Source of the DNA: Lichenostomus cassidix
Taxonomy: Eukaryota; Chordata; Aves; Passeriformes; Meliphagidae
Direction: 5' to 3'
NCBI GenBank assembly: GCA_008360975.2
Contig: VLJF02000033.1
Coordinates: forward strand, 1,860,001 to 1,924,000
Length of the DNA: 64,000 nucleotides
The notes beneath the pieces were generated by a model. It was not told the origin of the DNA. It was given only the letters and a program-made list of their open reading frames with translations, and did no database searches. The stretch's first letter is position 1. Every line of letters starts with the position of its first letter. The translations under genes were made by a program, and so were the position numbers. Shown here piece after piece: positions 23,905 through 38,307 of this stretch.

Positions 23905-25990
23905 TACTAATTGACACAGACTGCTGCTCAGCCAAGCTCCTGCTCCATTCCTGAACTTCCACAAGCAGAACAAACACTTCCCAGAGCCACGAATACCGAA
24001 TGTCACACAAACTAGGGGTGCATATTAAGGGACACAGGCAGTGGGCGGATCGGGAAGTCTGTACCTTCCAAGTACCTCAGCCAGAGTGTTGGAAAATATA
24101 CCAGTTTGAATATTTTGTATAACTTTTGTCAAAGGTTTGGGTTGTCTTTAGCCAGGGAAAAGGAATTTTAAGATTTTTTTCCAGGACATTGTTCTGCCAG
24201 GTGAGGTCTGATGAGCTCAACATAACTACAGACCAGGAGGAGCCCAAAAGACAAAAGGCCATCAGCAGCCATTAACGAACATCAGCTCCAAACCTCACCC
24301 CTGGCTGTTTGGAGACACCTTGTCTGGCTAAAGAGAGATAAGAAGGAAAACCTAATTAGCATCAGAAGAGAAGCAATCTGGATCCAATAGGAAACCATCG
24401 ATTAGAAAATAAGCAACATGGAACCAATTAAGACTGACCAAAATACCTTCAATGAGTTTAGAGTGTAAAAAATACCTGAAAAATCTTCCAAAACTTATGT
24501 GCCATAGAACGATTCTCTCTACAAACCCAGGCTCTGGATGAGATGATTCCCGTGGTACATCCTGGCCAGAACAACATCCTGCTCAGATAATAAAGTAACG
24601 CCTTGACTCTCTAACATTAAAAATCGTGTTGAAAGGTTTTTGGTTTTCCCGCAGGTACGGTGACAAGAGGGCAAAGGGACAATGAAACGCAGCCGGGGAA
24701 ACGAGCATAGAAAGGAGGCTGCGTTTTACAGCCCCATGGCAAATGCCCCACGGCGTCTCCCTCTGTCCATCCCTAAAGTCACTTTCACACGACTCCTCTG
24801 TCTCCTGCGGCCACACAAACCTCTGGCCACGCGGATTTTCCCGTACACTGCCGCCGACAGCGCAGCCACCTCTGTGCTACCGACAGCGAGCGGGACGAGC
24901 CAGCGCTGCTCCGGCACCGCCTCCTGCCGAGGCAGCAGCGGCAAGGAGACCGCGGGCAGCCGCTCCCTCAGCGGCCTCAGGCCAGCGGCAACACGGCGCC
25001 ACAGCCAGCGAGGGAGGGAGGGAGGGAGGGAGACGGGAGAAGGAAGCCGCCACAGCCCCCCTGCCGCCCCCTGCATCCCCTCCATCCGCCCGCAGCGAGC
25101 GCCGAGCCCCGGCACAAGGCAGCGCGGCTCCCACCTGCGCTGGGACAGCCTCTCCGAGCTCCGCCGCCGCCTCCCCGGGCTCCGCCCGCTGCCGCCGCTC
25201 CCGGGCCGCACACACGCTCCCACCATGGCGCCGCTGCTGCCCCACTAAAGCCCTGCCTGCCTGCCTGGGGGCGACACCGGCGCCGGCCTCGTCCCCGCTC
25301 GCTGGCACCGAGCAGCAATGGCGCTGGGACAATCCCGAGTGACAGCACAGCCAGCCAAGGGCAGCGAGGCGCGGGCTCTGCACAGCGCACAGCCCAAGCC
25401 CCGCGCTCTCAGTGCCCCCCGGGCTGGCCGAGGCCAAAGCCGCACATGAGGAACAGCCCTGCAACGGGCCCGGGCCCCAGGCGCCATTGCTCTGCAAACA
25501 GCGACCAAGTTCTCCGCACCTCCCGGCCCCGCCTCGGCACGCAGCCCCCGGGGCAGCCCCACGGCCCCCACGGCAGCTCCCAGCCTCCGCCAGCCGCCCT
25601 GCAACGGCCCAGGGGGAGCAGGCCAAGGGACGCGGCTGCCGGCGCCCAGGGGACGCCAGGGACAGCGGGAGCACTTCACAAGCCTTTCCTGCAAAAGAGA
25701 AAACCATCAGCAAGGAAAAAGCAACAGCAGCGCTGGCTCCAGAGCACAGGGCCACACGAGGCCATGGCACATTGCAGTGGGGTGACGCTGGCCCCATGCC
25801 AGGCACCCAGCAGAGCTGCTCTCTCACTGCCCTGCACAGCCGCCGTGGGGAGAGAAAATTGAACCAAGGCTTCCTGAGCTGATAGAAGGACCTGGCTAAG
25901 AGATCCCTCATCCAACACCTTTGTGCACAAAACAGGCTCGGAATTGGATATGTGAATTGAATTTATTGCTAACAAACTCAGAATAGGAGA
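23905..25990. repeat. CpG island block R, inverted copy
   Basis: This is the reverse-complement copy of 3851-5866. The CpG-rich core is at about 24760-25690. The (GCCT)n microsatellite is much shorter here (about 25252-25266) and (GGGA)n near 25010 is longer. Frames seen in the first copy are not kept at the same length, which argues against a protein-coding role. Confidence 0.8.
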
Positions 25991-26176
25991 AGAAGTAAAA
26001 TTTGACCATATAAAACACCTTCTTCTCAAATTACAGGGATCACCTGGAATGGGGGTCACCAGGATTCTGCCCAACGGGGGTCACTGGGGATCATCCACTG
26101 CAGATCTTCCCACTGGGGATGGAGTTGGAGCAGCAATGAAGCTCTTCCTGCACTCGGGACACTCGCAGGGCTTCCC

Positions 26177-26800
<624 letters not shown>

Positions 26801-27489
26801 TCAGCGCCTTGCCCTGGGGGTTCCTCCTGCCCAGCTCCAGCTCTGCAACTCTCCCAGGGGTTTGTGTCCATAAAAACCCCAAACCACCACCATTCACCTC
26901 AAAACCCTAACAGGATTTCCCCCTCTCTGCTCTTTGCACTTTGGCCTCCTCAGGCTCTCCCTTCCCTGCACTCATGGGGCTCCCGTGGCTCCCAGGCTTC
27001 CCTATTTTCCAGGGTCCCGGTTAGGGATGATCCGGGGGCTTTGGGGGTCCCAGGGGTCCCTTCTCCCCTCATTCTCTGCTCCGCGCTTCCAGGGATCCCA
27101 GGCTTCCCCCTTAGCCACGCTCCCCCCTCTCCAGCCTGCCGGGGCTTCCCCAGCTCCGCCATCGCCCCTCTCCGCTCACCCCACTCCGGGGCTCCCGCCC
27201 TTCCCCTCCACCGCTCGCCCGGCCGGACCCCATGCCCCATGTCCCCCTCCCACCCCGACACCGGGCCGTGCCCACCTGCAGCCCCCAAAATATCCCCCAA
27301 AGCCCCACTGCCGCCTAAGCTTTGCCCTTCCGCCACATCCAAACGTTCCCCCCGCACAATCAAACCCTCCCAGCGACCCTGAACGAGATTTCGGGCTCAA
27401 TCCCGCAAGCTGCGAGCTCCAAACACCCGCCCAGAAAAAACGCCGCTCGGGGACCCCCGAGACATTTGGGGCGACTTCCTCCTCCCCCT

Positions 27490-28020
27490 CACCTGCGCCG
27501 TGCGGGGCGCCGATGCTCCCGGGGCCGCGGCAGACAAAGAGCTGCGCGCGGCTTCTGCTGCTCCTCCTCTTCCTCTCTCCAACCTCTTCCTGTTCCTCCT
27601 CTTCCTCTCTCCTCCTTCCTCCTCCCGCCTCCTCCCGCTCGGATCTCCGGCCTTTCTCTCGCTCCTTCCTCATCCCTCCTCCTCCTCCTCCATCCCTTCT
27701 CCTCCTCCCCCCAAGCCCAGCGCCCACCCGTTCCCCCCCTTTTCCCCACGCCGTCGCATGCCGCGGGAGGAGCCGGGATGGAGCCGGGGCAGGTCGGGCT
27801 GGGGCAGCGCTGGGCTCCGGGCCAGGCCTGGGCGCCCCCCACGCGCCCCCTCCCCAAATTGGGCTGGCGGGAAGCGCTGGGGGCGAGGGGGGGGCGCAGG
27901 TGGGGTTGGGGTTGGGAGCGCTGGGCGCTGCGGGTCTGCCTGGGAACTGGAGAGTCATCAGCGCCGCGAGCTCGGGTTGGATCAGAATCGCTCAGCGCCT
28001 TCTCCCATTGGCTCATTTTC
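27490..28020 (-). promoter_or_regulatory. Z4 CpG-island promoter and noncoding first exon
   Basis: The GTGAGG donor, polypurine tract and proximal CCAAT box are as in Z2. The distal CCAAT box is changed (GGGTTGGATC near 27974), a different lesion from that in Z3. Confidence 0.5.
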
Positions 28021-28425
28021 GCGGGGCTATTTTTCGGGGCTGTTTTTCTATGGGATTTGGAGGTTCTGGGGGGCTCAGGGGGTCTCAGTGCCTTTTTTGG
28101 GGTTCTCTGGGTGCCGTGTCGGGGTTCAGCTGCCTCCCAAGGCCCCCAGAGCGGGGTGACACTTGGAGACACACGGGGGTCCCCATTCCCGATCCATCCC
28201 GTGGTCAGGTCTGCCCCCCAATCACAGCCCCACCGCGGGGTCCCCCCAAGTCCCTCCCCAGTGCCCCCCAAGAAACGCGACCGGAGCCAACCGGGAAGCT
28301 TTACTGGGAGCACTGGGAGCAGCCGAGCGGGGTCAGAGTGACAGCAGGGCTGGGGGGACACACGACCCCGCGTGACTGGAGTGTGAAGGATCTGCTGGAA
28401 GTCCACAACACTTCAGAAACCAGGA

Positions 28426-29651
28426 ATGAACTCAAAAGAACCCTCACGGGTGGCCTCTAGGAAGGGGACAGTGTCAGTCCAGGAGCACAGGGCTGGCAGG
28501 ATGTGGCTTTCCCCAGGGTTATGGAAGGGACGTGGTGCTCTGCTGGGACTGACATGCCTGGGCCTGGGCAGTTCAGCCGTAGCTGTCCCCTGTCCCTGTC
28601 TGTGTCCCTTGTCCCTGTCTGTGTCCCTTGTTCCTGGCTGTGTCCCCATCCCTTGTCTCTCCTGCTGCCAGCTCAGTGAGTGGCACACAGGCTGAGGGTC
28701 CCTCCTCTGTTCCCTGGGCGTCGGGTGGGAGATGTGAGGGCTGAGCCTGCTCAGGACAGCTCCATCCTCATGACGAACTGCTCTTTCCAGCTCCAGGCCA
28801 GAGGATCAGATCCCACCTCAAGTTTATCGTGGTGCTGGTTGTGCTCCTAGCCCTGGTTGTGGCTCTGGGGGTGTCCTTGGCTGCTGTGTCAGGTAAGGGA
28901 GGAGCAGCAGCCTCAGCCCAACCCCTCGGGGCACTGCTGGCTCACTGCTGCCTGAGGGGAGAATCCTCAGACATTCTTCTCCATTTCCCTCTGCAGGGAG
29001 AATACACAGAGAGACTCCAGTTACTCCAGTTAACCCTGCAGCTCGGGTGCTGCTGGCCTGTCCCCATGGCTGGGTTGGGTACAACGGGATCTGCTACTTC
29101 CTCTCGAGGCATCGTCTCTCCTGGGATCAGGCTAAGGCTCGGTGCTCCGAGCTCGAGGCTTCCCTGGCTGTGCTCACTGACAAGGAAATGGTGAGTGAGG
29201 GGTTTGGGGGCTTTGGGAAGGCCAAGGGGACCCTGGGGTGCTCCTGGGCTAGGAGTCCATTGTTTGCTCCTCTCTCCTTGCCAGGAGTTCCTGTTCCACC
29301 TCAGCAGGAATGTTGATTACTGGCTCGGGCTGCACAGACAGGGCCAGCGGCTGCAGTGGGTGGGTGGCAGCAACTTCAACACCTCGTGAGTCCTGGGGGG
29401 CACAGGCAGAGCCTTGGGGGCACAGGCAGAGCCTTGGGGGCACAGGCAGAGCCTGGGGGCACAGGCAGAGCCTGGGGGCACAGGGGCACAATGTGTTCCC
29501 CTGAGGTTCCAGCAATGTCTCTGCTCCTCCCTGCAGGGTTCCTGTGCTGGGCAATGCAGGGTGTGTGCACCTGGCTGAGAATTATCTCGGGAGTGCAATC
29601 TGTTCAAATGAGATGCAGTGTATCTGCAGCAGAGCCCAAACCCACCTCTAA
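28426..29651 (+). CDS. C3, C-type lectin-like receptor (CLEC2/B-lec type), intact
   Basis: This is a type II membrane protein of the NK-complex lectin family, probably an NK-receptor ligand or receptor. The exons are 28426-28675 (candidate cytoplasmic part, MNSKEP start), 28791-28892 (RIRSHLK then a V/L/A membrane helix), 28997-29190 and 29285-29385 (CTLD) and 29537-29651 (last CTLD exon, TAA at 29649-29651). All junctions are GT-AG and in phase, giving about 253 residues. CTLD landmarks are CPHGW, GICYF, ARC, YWLGL, AGCVHL, SAIC and QCIC. All six cysteines are present, and no EPN or WND calcium motif is seen. The start codon is the least certain part, because exon 1 runs through a CPLSLS-coding repeat. 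Confidence 0.78.
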
Positions 29652-30540
29652 TGGGGAATGGAGGAAGGATATTTTCTGTGCTGGGCAGTCTCAGCTTCAC
29701 CTCATCCCCCCAGCATGGGGATTTCCTTCCTCAGCTGCAGTGTCTGCCTTGCACTGATCCTCAGGGTCACATCACTGCCTGCTCTGCAGGAGATGAACCT
29801 GCAGGAAGAGGAGATGATGAGAAAACAGATGTGTGGCTGCCTGGGCTGAGCCTGGGGGTTCTTTTGTCATTCTGAAAGCTTCACAAAAGTCATGTTTCTC
29901 TTGCACTCTGTATGTTTACTAACCAGGTACATATATATTTGTATGTCCCTGTGGATTCAGCTGTGAAACCTTTGCTGCCTTATGACCTTGGCTGGGGTAA
30001 GGTTCTGATAATACCAAAGTCATGATTTGACCCCACAGGGGCCATTCCCTTAAGGGTTGGACTGCGTCCTTGTGGGTCCCTTCCAACTCAGAGCATTCGC
30101 TGAGAGGTCCTTGTGCGACCTCCATCAGTATTTATAGTGTAAATGTTGTTGTTGTTATTTCCTTCATTACTTTATTACTTTTGTAAGAAATGCTAATCAA
30201 GGCCGTGCTGTCCCTCGTGTCCCCTCAGCACCTGCAGCCCTGTCCCTTGCCCTGCTGCCCCTGCCCCGGGGGCTTCAGCCGAGCCAGAGCCTCTTCCCAG
30301 TGCTCCCAGTGCTCCCAGTCTGCCCGTGCAGCCTCCAGCAGCCAGCGAGGCCTTCAGCTGGGCCGGCAGAGAGGAGCTGCTGGGAGCTCCCAAATCAGTT
30401 GGGTTCCGTTTGTCCTTCCCAGCCTGGGGAACAACGATTTGGGAGTTTTCTGCCCAAACGCTGTCCGTTCCTCTGCTCAGCCCAAGGGGTTTGGGGAGAT
30501 TTTGGCTTTTTGGGGGAAATCAAAGCGATGTGGGGCTGAG
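29652..30540. other. Spacer B, proximal part
   Basis: This contains the C3 3' flank, a CR1-like fragment at about 30050-30100 and GC-rich DNA. It ends in a promoter that kept only one CCAAT module (about 30557) of the four present in spacers A and D. Confidence 0.5.
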
Positions 30541-30637
30541 GGAGAAGGAAAATCAGCCAATGGGAGCGAGGGGCGGGCTTTGCACGGTAGGCGGAGTTTC
30601 CCTGAGGGAAGCGGCGCTCCGCGGATCTTCCTTCCAA

Positions 30638-32283
30638 ATGTCTGTTCGCAATGGCTCCGGAAAGTCCCGGGCCGGGCAGGAGGCCAGGGAACCGCTGTGG
30701 GTGAGTCCGGGATGGAGCAGAGAGCTCCCTGCAGCCCCGGCAGGAGCCCAGAGGGTGGAGCAGGAGATGCGTGAGAGAGGCCGTGGGAAGTCCCCGCAGA
30801 ACCTCGGGATTTTTGGGCCTGTGGGGATCCTCGCCTGAGCAGCCTTTTCTGAGGGGTTGTGTCCCCTGGGAGAGACCCCAGGCTGGAGCAGGACAGGGAT
30901 TCCCCTGAAGCCTGAGGGGGTTACCAAAATCAGTCAGAAAATGAGCTTTCTAGCAATGCTTCTGATTTGAAGCATTTGAAAGCAGCCGTTTTTTCTTTAT
31001 CAGTGCTGAACAAACCCCAAGGATCTCTTCTTTAATCTAGTGTGTGGGGTAAAACTTCCGAATGGGGTATTTGTTCCACGCGGATCACACATATTCATTA
31101 CTAAACACTTCCTGGCTAATTCATAAACCTTTCCTCGTGCTCCTTTCCATCCATCCACCTCCTGCTCAGAGTCCTTTTGTGGTCCTGGAGGGACATCTAA
31201 AGGAGTTTCTGGTGATTGCACTCACTGACGTTTGGAGGAAAGCTCAGCTTTCCTCGAAATTGCTTCTCGTTGCATAACTTGCCCAACCTCACTGTAATTC
31301 TCTTTCTCTGTTCCTGCCCTGATTTCATCTATGTTTATCAACCTGTTTGCACACCTTTATCCCCTTTTATCTCTCTGCTCGCTAATCTTTAAGCTCTATC
31401 CAGCACCTTTAGGGGAACTGAAAATTTCTATTGTCTGTTCTTGATCAAGTCTCCACTTTTTGTGTGATTCTGTGTCTTTTTGGAGCAGTCCCAGCCCAAA
31501 GTGTCACAGGGACTCTGCCGTGGGGTGATGACACACCCAGAGCAGACAGATGTTGCAATTACAGTGTATCCGAGTTCAATTACAACGTAACCATCTTCAA
31601 TTACAATGGATCTAACATCACTCCAAACCTGTCGATTACAATATACCCAATACCACTTTTTAAAATGTATCCAATTGCAGATACAAAGTTATTCCTTCTT
31701 CATTTTGGAGCAAATCCCTGTCTCAGAACCTGTCTGGAATTTAACACTTTTCACAGTTCACTGACAATCTCTGGCACCATGTCGAATGGTGGTTTAATAA
31801 CTGGCAGAGTGATCTGTGAAACAAAAATGTGTGCTCCTCCTCTCTGCAGCTGTTTTTGGCCCTGGGAGCCAAGTAATTTCATCATTTTCATCCTGTTTGG
31901 CTCTCTGCTGTGCTCTGCAGTGCAGAACGGAAACTTCAGCTGGTTTTGCTCTTCCTGTAGTCTTAGATCAACATGAACTCTGCTGATAACAAAGCTCTCT
32001 CTGCTCAGAGTGCACTAAGGCAAACCACACTTACCATCCCTCCAGATCTTTACTTTTCTTTCCCTCAGTTGCAATGTCCATGTTAAAGCAACCATTTAGT
32101 CCTTCTGTGCTGAAACAACTCATGGCAGAGCAGAGCATTAGATTAAATAACCTCATTCAGGGTGGTCAGTGCAAATCCTGCAATGCATCTTCTGTTGACA
32201 AAAACAAGTTATTTCTTTCTGTGTTGTTTCCAGTCTGGGTTCTCAGTCAGCCTTGCCTTTAAACATAGCCGGGCTAGAATAAA
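30638..32283 (+). other. Candidate small transcription unit in spacer B (unrecognised)
   Basis: First exon 30638-30700 (MSVRNGSGK..., 21 codons) has a GTGAGT donor. The possible last exon has its ATG at 32074, a 62-codon frame and AATAAA at 32278-32283. A 181-codon frame at 31431-31976 starts with TTG. It has a hydrophobic N-terminal stretch and a cluster of N-x-S/T sites made by a small CAATTACAATG repeat. It is open here and in spacer C but broken in A and D, so it is weak evidence of coding. Confidence 0.3.
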
Positions 32284-32749
32284 CTTCTTGTGATTGTCTG
32301 GAGTGTTTCTGATTTTGGAGCCCAACAGAAGCACAGCAGGATTTTGAATTTCAAAGGTGATTTCCTGTCCCACTGTACAACAGGACCGAGCTCAGTCAGT
32401 GGCTCCTCTGGTGTCCCAAACCCTTCTGTCCCACGTGTGTCCCACAGAGCTCAGGCTCTGTCCCACAGTGAATTTTGGGATCCTGATTTAGCAGCTCCAT
32501 GGCTGTGACTCCTCACTAGCAGCTGGGCCATCCTTGGCTCACATCACTGATCTGTTCAGCAAAATTGGCAGTGACTCCTCCCTGAGCCACTGGGAATTGT
32601 GGTGGAACACCTTGGGAAAGATTTTGGCTCTCAGAAGTGAATAATTCAAAAGATCCCTGGGACCTGCCAAGCCCAGAGCCAGAATTACCAGTGTTTCCTT
32701 TTGTTTTTGGAGCACAGCCCGAGTATAATCAGCCCAAACAACAAAATCG

Positions 32750-32995
32750 TTACGGGTAAATCCAATGTAAATCCAACCCAATTCCAGGTAAATCAAACTG
32801 AATTCCAGATTGATCCAACCCAGCTCCAGGTGAGTCAAAACAAATTCCAGGGGGTCAAACCCAATTCCAGGTCGAGTCAACCCCATTCCAGGTAAACCAA
32901 ATCCAGTTCCAGGTGGATCAAACCAAATTCCAGGTAAATCCAACCCAATTCCCAGTCAATCCAATCCAGTTCCAGGAGTGTCAAACCCAATTCAA
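32750..32995. repeat. TTCCAGGT minisatellite of spacer B
   Basis: This is the same unit family as at 13430, with a few units deleted relative to spacer A. It is followed at 33130-33240 by tandem TGTCCCACCCTGGCTGTG units. Confidence 0.85.
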
Positions 32996-33240
32996 CTCTT
33001 TTAAATGTCCCATCGCCCCTTTCCCTCCATTCAGGCAGCTCCTGACAGCTTTTTTCTGGGAGAAATCCCTGATTTTGGGGATTTTTGGGGTGCAGGTTTG
33101 GACGGGGGACAGCTCTGCCTTCCTTTGCCCTCCCGGGCTGTGTCCCCAATGTCCCACCCTGGCTGTGTCCCCAGTGTCCCACCCTGGCTGTGTCCCCAGT
33201 GTCCCACCCTGGCTGTGTCCCCAGTGTCCCACCCTGGCTG

Positions 33241-35079
33241 TTATCAGACACTGAAATATTTCACGCCTCAAACATTGATACAAAGTTTTGCTCATTATTA
33301 CAAAAAGTGTACAAAGAAGCTACAATCAAAAATCCTCCCTGAAGATACCTGACTGGGACTTTGGACTGAGAGTCAAACTGCTGAGATTCCATAAAGGGAA
33401 ACCTATTGTTCACTCATCTCAGGCTGAGGGAAAGGAATGCACACACAAATCCAAAGCCACCAGCTGCTCTGAGAATCATCCCTGGCTGAGTTTGGGGTGG
33501 GGGCAGAGCACAGCTCACTGTGATGCCTAAAATGCTGGGAAAGATTGAGCACAGACCCCGCAGTGTAGGAAAAGGGTATTCCCTTGGTTTAATAGGATCC
33601 CAGGTGCACCACGACGGAAAGAGAGCGACAATATCACGGGTTTGCAATTTATGGACTTCATTGATTAACATCCCTATCTAAAATTCCCCAATGAGAAACC
33701 TAACAAATGAAGTAATTGCCCCCTTGTTCAAATTACCTCCCCCCAGAAAAAAGTTACAAATTAGTTTACAGAAACATGTGCCAGTGATAAAGCTCTTTCA
33801 AGGCTGGTGTCTCATGCTCTTGAAATTGTGGAGATTGTTTCGTCTTCTCCAAAGAATTCTGAACGAGGCTGGAGCACAAGGGTTATAAACATGTGGGGCT
33901 GAGATACAGAGAGTAAAAGGTACAGGAATGGGAAAGGGTAAAAAGGATATAAAAAGAGTATAAAAGTACAACGAAAAAGGACAAAAACCCATCAGGCATC
34001 AGCAGAAGCCAGGTTTACACAAACTGCCCAGCTGTGGAACCCCCAACCCCACCAAAAAGTGACACAGAAACCCCAAAAAACGACACAGAAACCCCAAAAA
34101 TTGCAGAAAAAAAACCCAAAAAGTGACACAGAAACCCCAAAAAACGACACTGAAACCCCAAAAATTGCAGAAAAAAAAACCCCAAAAAGTGACACAGAAA
34201 CCCCAAAAAGTGACATGGAGACTCAAAAAGTGACGATGGGAAACCTCCAATGGGACAGTGAGACCCCAAAAATGGCAGAGAAAACCCCAAAAATGGAAGA
34301 GAAATTCCAAAAAGTGACACAGAACCCCAAAAAACGACAAAGAAACCCCAAAAAACGACACAGGAATCCCCAAATGTGACACAGAAATCCTCAAAAGTGA
34401 CACTTGAGACCCTAAAAATAACACAGAAACCCCCCAAATGATACAAAAAAACCCAAAAATGACATGACAAACGCCCAAAAGTGAGACAGAAACCCCAAAA
34501 GGTGACCCAGAACCCCCCCAAAAATGACCCAGAAACCCCAGGAAGGACACAAAAATCCCCCAAAACGGCACAGAACCCCCAAAAATCTCCACCGCACGCT
34601 GCTGGAGCAGTTCGACATCAAATCGGGACTTTGACGTGAGAGGAGCTGAGGGGAGTCACAATCCATCACAGACCCCCAAATGCCAGGCCTTGCACCACAG
34701 CAGTGCAGGTGATGCAAGCAGAGTCTGCTGCTAGAGACTGTCCCCTGCCCCGGGGGGACATGCTGGACATTGTCACCTGGCCTGAGTGTATATTAACCCT
34801 TGGCACTCTGTGCTTTTTGGGGGGAAAACCACCACTGAGAAGAGCAGCTGGAGAAGATCAACGTGACATCGTTGGGATCCACGGATGGTGATGTTTTCTT
34901 TCTCCCTCTTTCTGTCCCCCTCACCTCTTTTCCTACTTCTCTTTTCCTCTCTTTTCCTCCCTCTTTCTCTCATATTTACTATCAAATAAAACCTACACTA
35001 CTGACTGGCATGAGGTCTCGTTTGCACCTTAATTCGGGCAGAGGTATTTCCAAAGAACCTTAATGTTTGGATCGTAACA
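33241..35079 (+). mobile_element. LTR-like insertion in spacer B
   Basis: The block is absent from spacers A and D and is flanked by GCTG on both sides (33237-33240 and 35080-35083), a possible 4-base target duplication. Its ends read (TG)TTATCAGAC and GATCGTAACA, giving TGTTA/TAACA if the flanking TG is counted. AATAAA lies at about 34985 near the right end. An internal minisatellite (GTGACACAGAAACCCCAAAA type) fills about 34050-34590. It has no protein-coding content. I read it as a solo LTR or a nonautonomous element; the class is uncertain. Confidence 0.5.
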
Positions 35080-35723
35080 GCTGTGACCCCAATGTCCCAC
35101 CCATGTCTCACCTCAATATCTTCATTTTTACCCCAAATTCAGGTGTTTTGAAGGATTGAAATGAAAACAAGACCAAACCCGAAAGAAAAGGATTTACATG
35201 TCTGTGCCCGCTGAGGATCCATGTGGTTGGGTGGGAGGGAAGAACATTTTTGGACGTTTCCACCCCAAAATCCTGCTCTTTGCCCCAATTCAGAACCATT
35301 TAGCTGTGAAAGATGCCCTTGGGTGAGAGAAAATCACAATCATGGAATCACTGATATTGCAAAATACCTCCAAGGCCATCCAGTGTTGCCTCATGCCAAG
35401 AGATGATATAACTGAACACAAAAGGTGAGATTTTCTGGGGTGGAAAGTCAACAAATCCGCTCTCCCCAGGGAATTTCTGATGTCCCCAGGAATTCCCATG
35501 GACATTCCTGGCCCTGCCTTCATCCAGGTGCCCATGGGGAGCCAGGAGGGTGTGGAGCCACCAGCCAGGTGTCTTTGCCACACGGATCACCAGCAGCAAG
35601 GATCAGCAGGGCTCTGCACAGCTGGGGTCACTGGGGATCATCCACTGCAGATCTTCCCACTGGGGATGGAGTTGGAGCAGCAATGAAGCTCTTCCTGCAC
35701 TCGGGACACTCACAGGGCTTCCC
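35080..35723. other. Spacer B, distal part with CR1 fragment
   Basis: A CR1-like fragment lies at about 35338-35390. The Z5 3' flank with a decayed finger follows after about 35640. No gene is supported. Confidence 0.5.
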
Positions 35724-36683
<960 letters not shown>

Positions 36684-37377
36684 TCAGCGCCTTGCCCTGG
36701 GGGTTCCTCCTGCCCAGCTCCAGCTCTGCAACTCTCCCAGGGGTTTGTGTCCATAAAAACCCCAAACCACCACCATTCACCTCAAAACCCTAACAGGATT
36801 TCCCCCTCTCTGCTCTTTGCACTTTGGCCTCCTCAGGCTCTCCCTTCCCTGCACTCATGGGGCTCCCGTGGCTCCCAGGCTTCCCTATTTTCCAGGGTCC
36901 CGGTTAGGGATGATCCGGGGGCTTTGGGGGTCCCAGGGGTCCCTTCTCCCCTCATTCTCTGCTCCGCGCTTCCAGGGATCCCAGGCTTCCCCCTTAGCCA
37001 CGCTCCCCCCTCTCCAGCCTGCCGGGGCTCCCCCAGCTCCGCCATCGCCCCTCTCCGCTCACCCCATTCCGGGGCTCCCGCCCTTCCCCTCCACCGCTCT
37101 CCCGGCCGGACCCCATGCCCCATGTCCCCCTCCCACCCCGACACCGGGCCGTGCCCACCTGCAGCCCCCAAAATATCCCCCAAAGCCCCACTGCCGCCTA
37201 AGCTTTGCCCTTCCGCCACATCCAAACGTTCCCCCCGCACAATCAAACCCTCCCAGCGACCCTGAACGAGATTTCGGGCTCAATCCCGCAAGCTGCGAGC
37301 TCCAAACACCCGCCCAGAAAAAACGCCGCTCGGGGACCCCCGAGACATTTGGGGCGACTTCCTCCTCCCCCTCACCT

Positions 37378-37905
37378 GCGCCGTGCGGGGCGCCGATGCT
37401 CCCGGGGCCGCGGCAGACAAAGAGCTGCGCGCGGCTTCTGCTGCTCCTCCTCTTCCTCTCTCCAACCTCTTCCTGTTCCTCCTCTTCCTCTCTCCTCCTT
37501 CCTCCTCCCGCCTCCTCCCGCTCGGATCTCCGGCCTTTCTCTCGCTCCTTCCTCATCCCTCCTCCTCCTCCTCCATCCCTTCTCCTCCTCCCCCCAAGCC
37601 CAGCGCCCACCCTTTCCCCCGCTTTTCCCCACGCCGTCGCATGCCGCGGGAGGAGCCGGGATGGAGCCGGGGCAGGTCGGGCTGGGGCAGCGCTGGGCTC
37701 CGGGCCAGGCCTGGGCGCCCCCCACGCGCCCCCTCCCCAAATTGGGCTGGCGGGAAGCGCTGGGGGCGAGGGGGGGGCGCAGGTGGGGTTGGGGTGGGGA
37801 GCGCTGGGCGCTGCGGGTCTGCCTGGGAACTGGAGAGTCATCAGCGCCGCGAGCTCGGATTGGATCAGAATCGCTCAGCGCCTTCTCCCATTGGCTCATT
37901 TTCGC
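37378..37905 (-). promoter_or_regulatory. Z5 CpG-island promoter and noncoding first exon
   Basis: Both CCAAT boxes are intact (ATTGG near 37859 and 37890). A polypurine tract and a GTGAGG donor at about 37376 follow in the minus direction. Confidence 0.5.
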
Positions 37906-38307
37906 GGGGCTATTTTTCGGGGCTGTTTTTCTATGGGGTTTGGAGGTTCTGGGGGGCTCAGGGGGTCTCAGCGCCTTTTTTGGGGTTCGCTGTGTGCCGT
38001 GTCGGGGTTCAGCTGCCTCCCAAGGCCCCCAGAGCGGGGTGACACTTGGGGACACACGGGGTCCCCATTCCCGATCCATCCCGGGGTCAGGTCTGCCCCC
38101 CAGTCACAGCCCCACCGCGGGGTCCCCCCAAGTCCCTCCCCAGTGCCCCCCAAGAAACGCGACCGGAGCCAACTGGGAAGCTTTATTGGGAGCACTGGGA
38201 GCAGCCGGGCGGGGTCAGAGTGACAGCAGGGCTGGGGGGACACACGACCCCGTGTGACTGGAGTGTGAAGGATCTGCTGGAAGTCCGCAGCACTTCAGCA
38301 ACCAGGA

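Noticed and set aside
31431..31976. 181-codon frame with signal-like start and many N-glycosylation motifs
   Set aside because: It starts with TTG, is interrupted in spacers A and D, and its glycosylation cluster is made by a short CAATTACAATG repeat. Kept only as a note within the candidate unit.
33241..35079. Endogenous retrovirus with coding genes
   Set aside because: No gag, pol or env-like frame is present, only LTR-like ends and a minisatellite.
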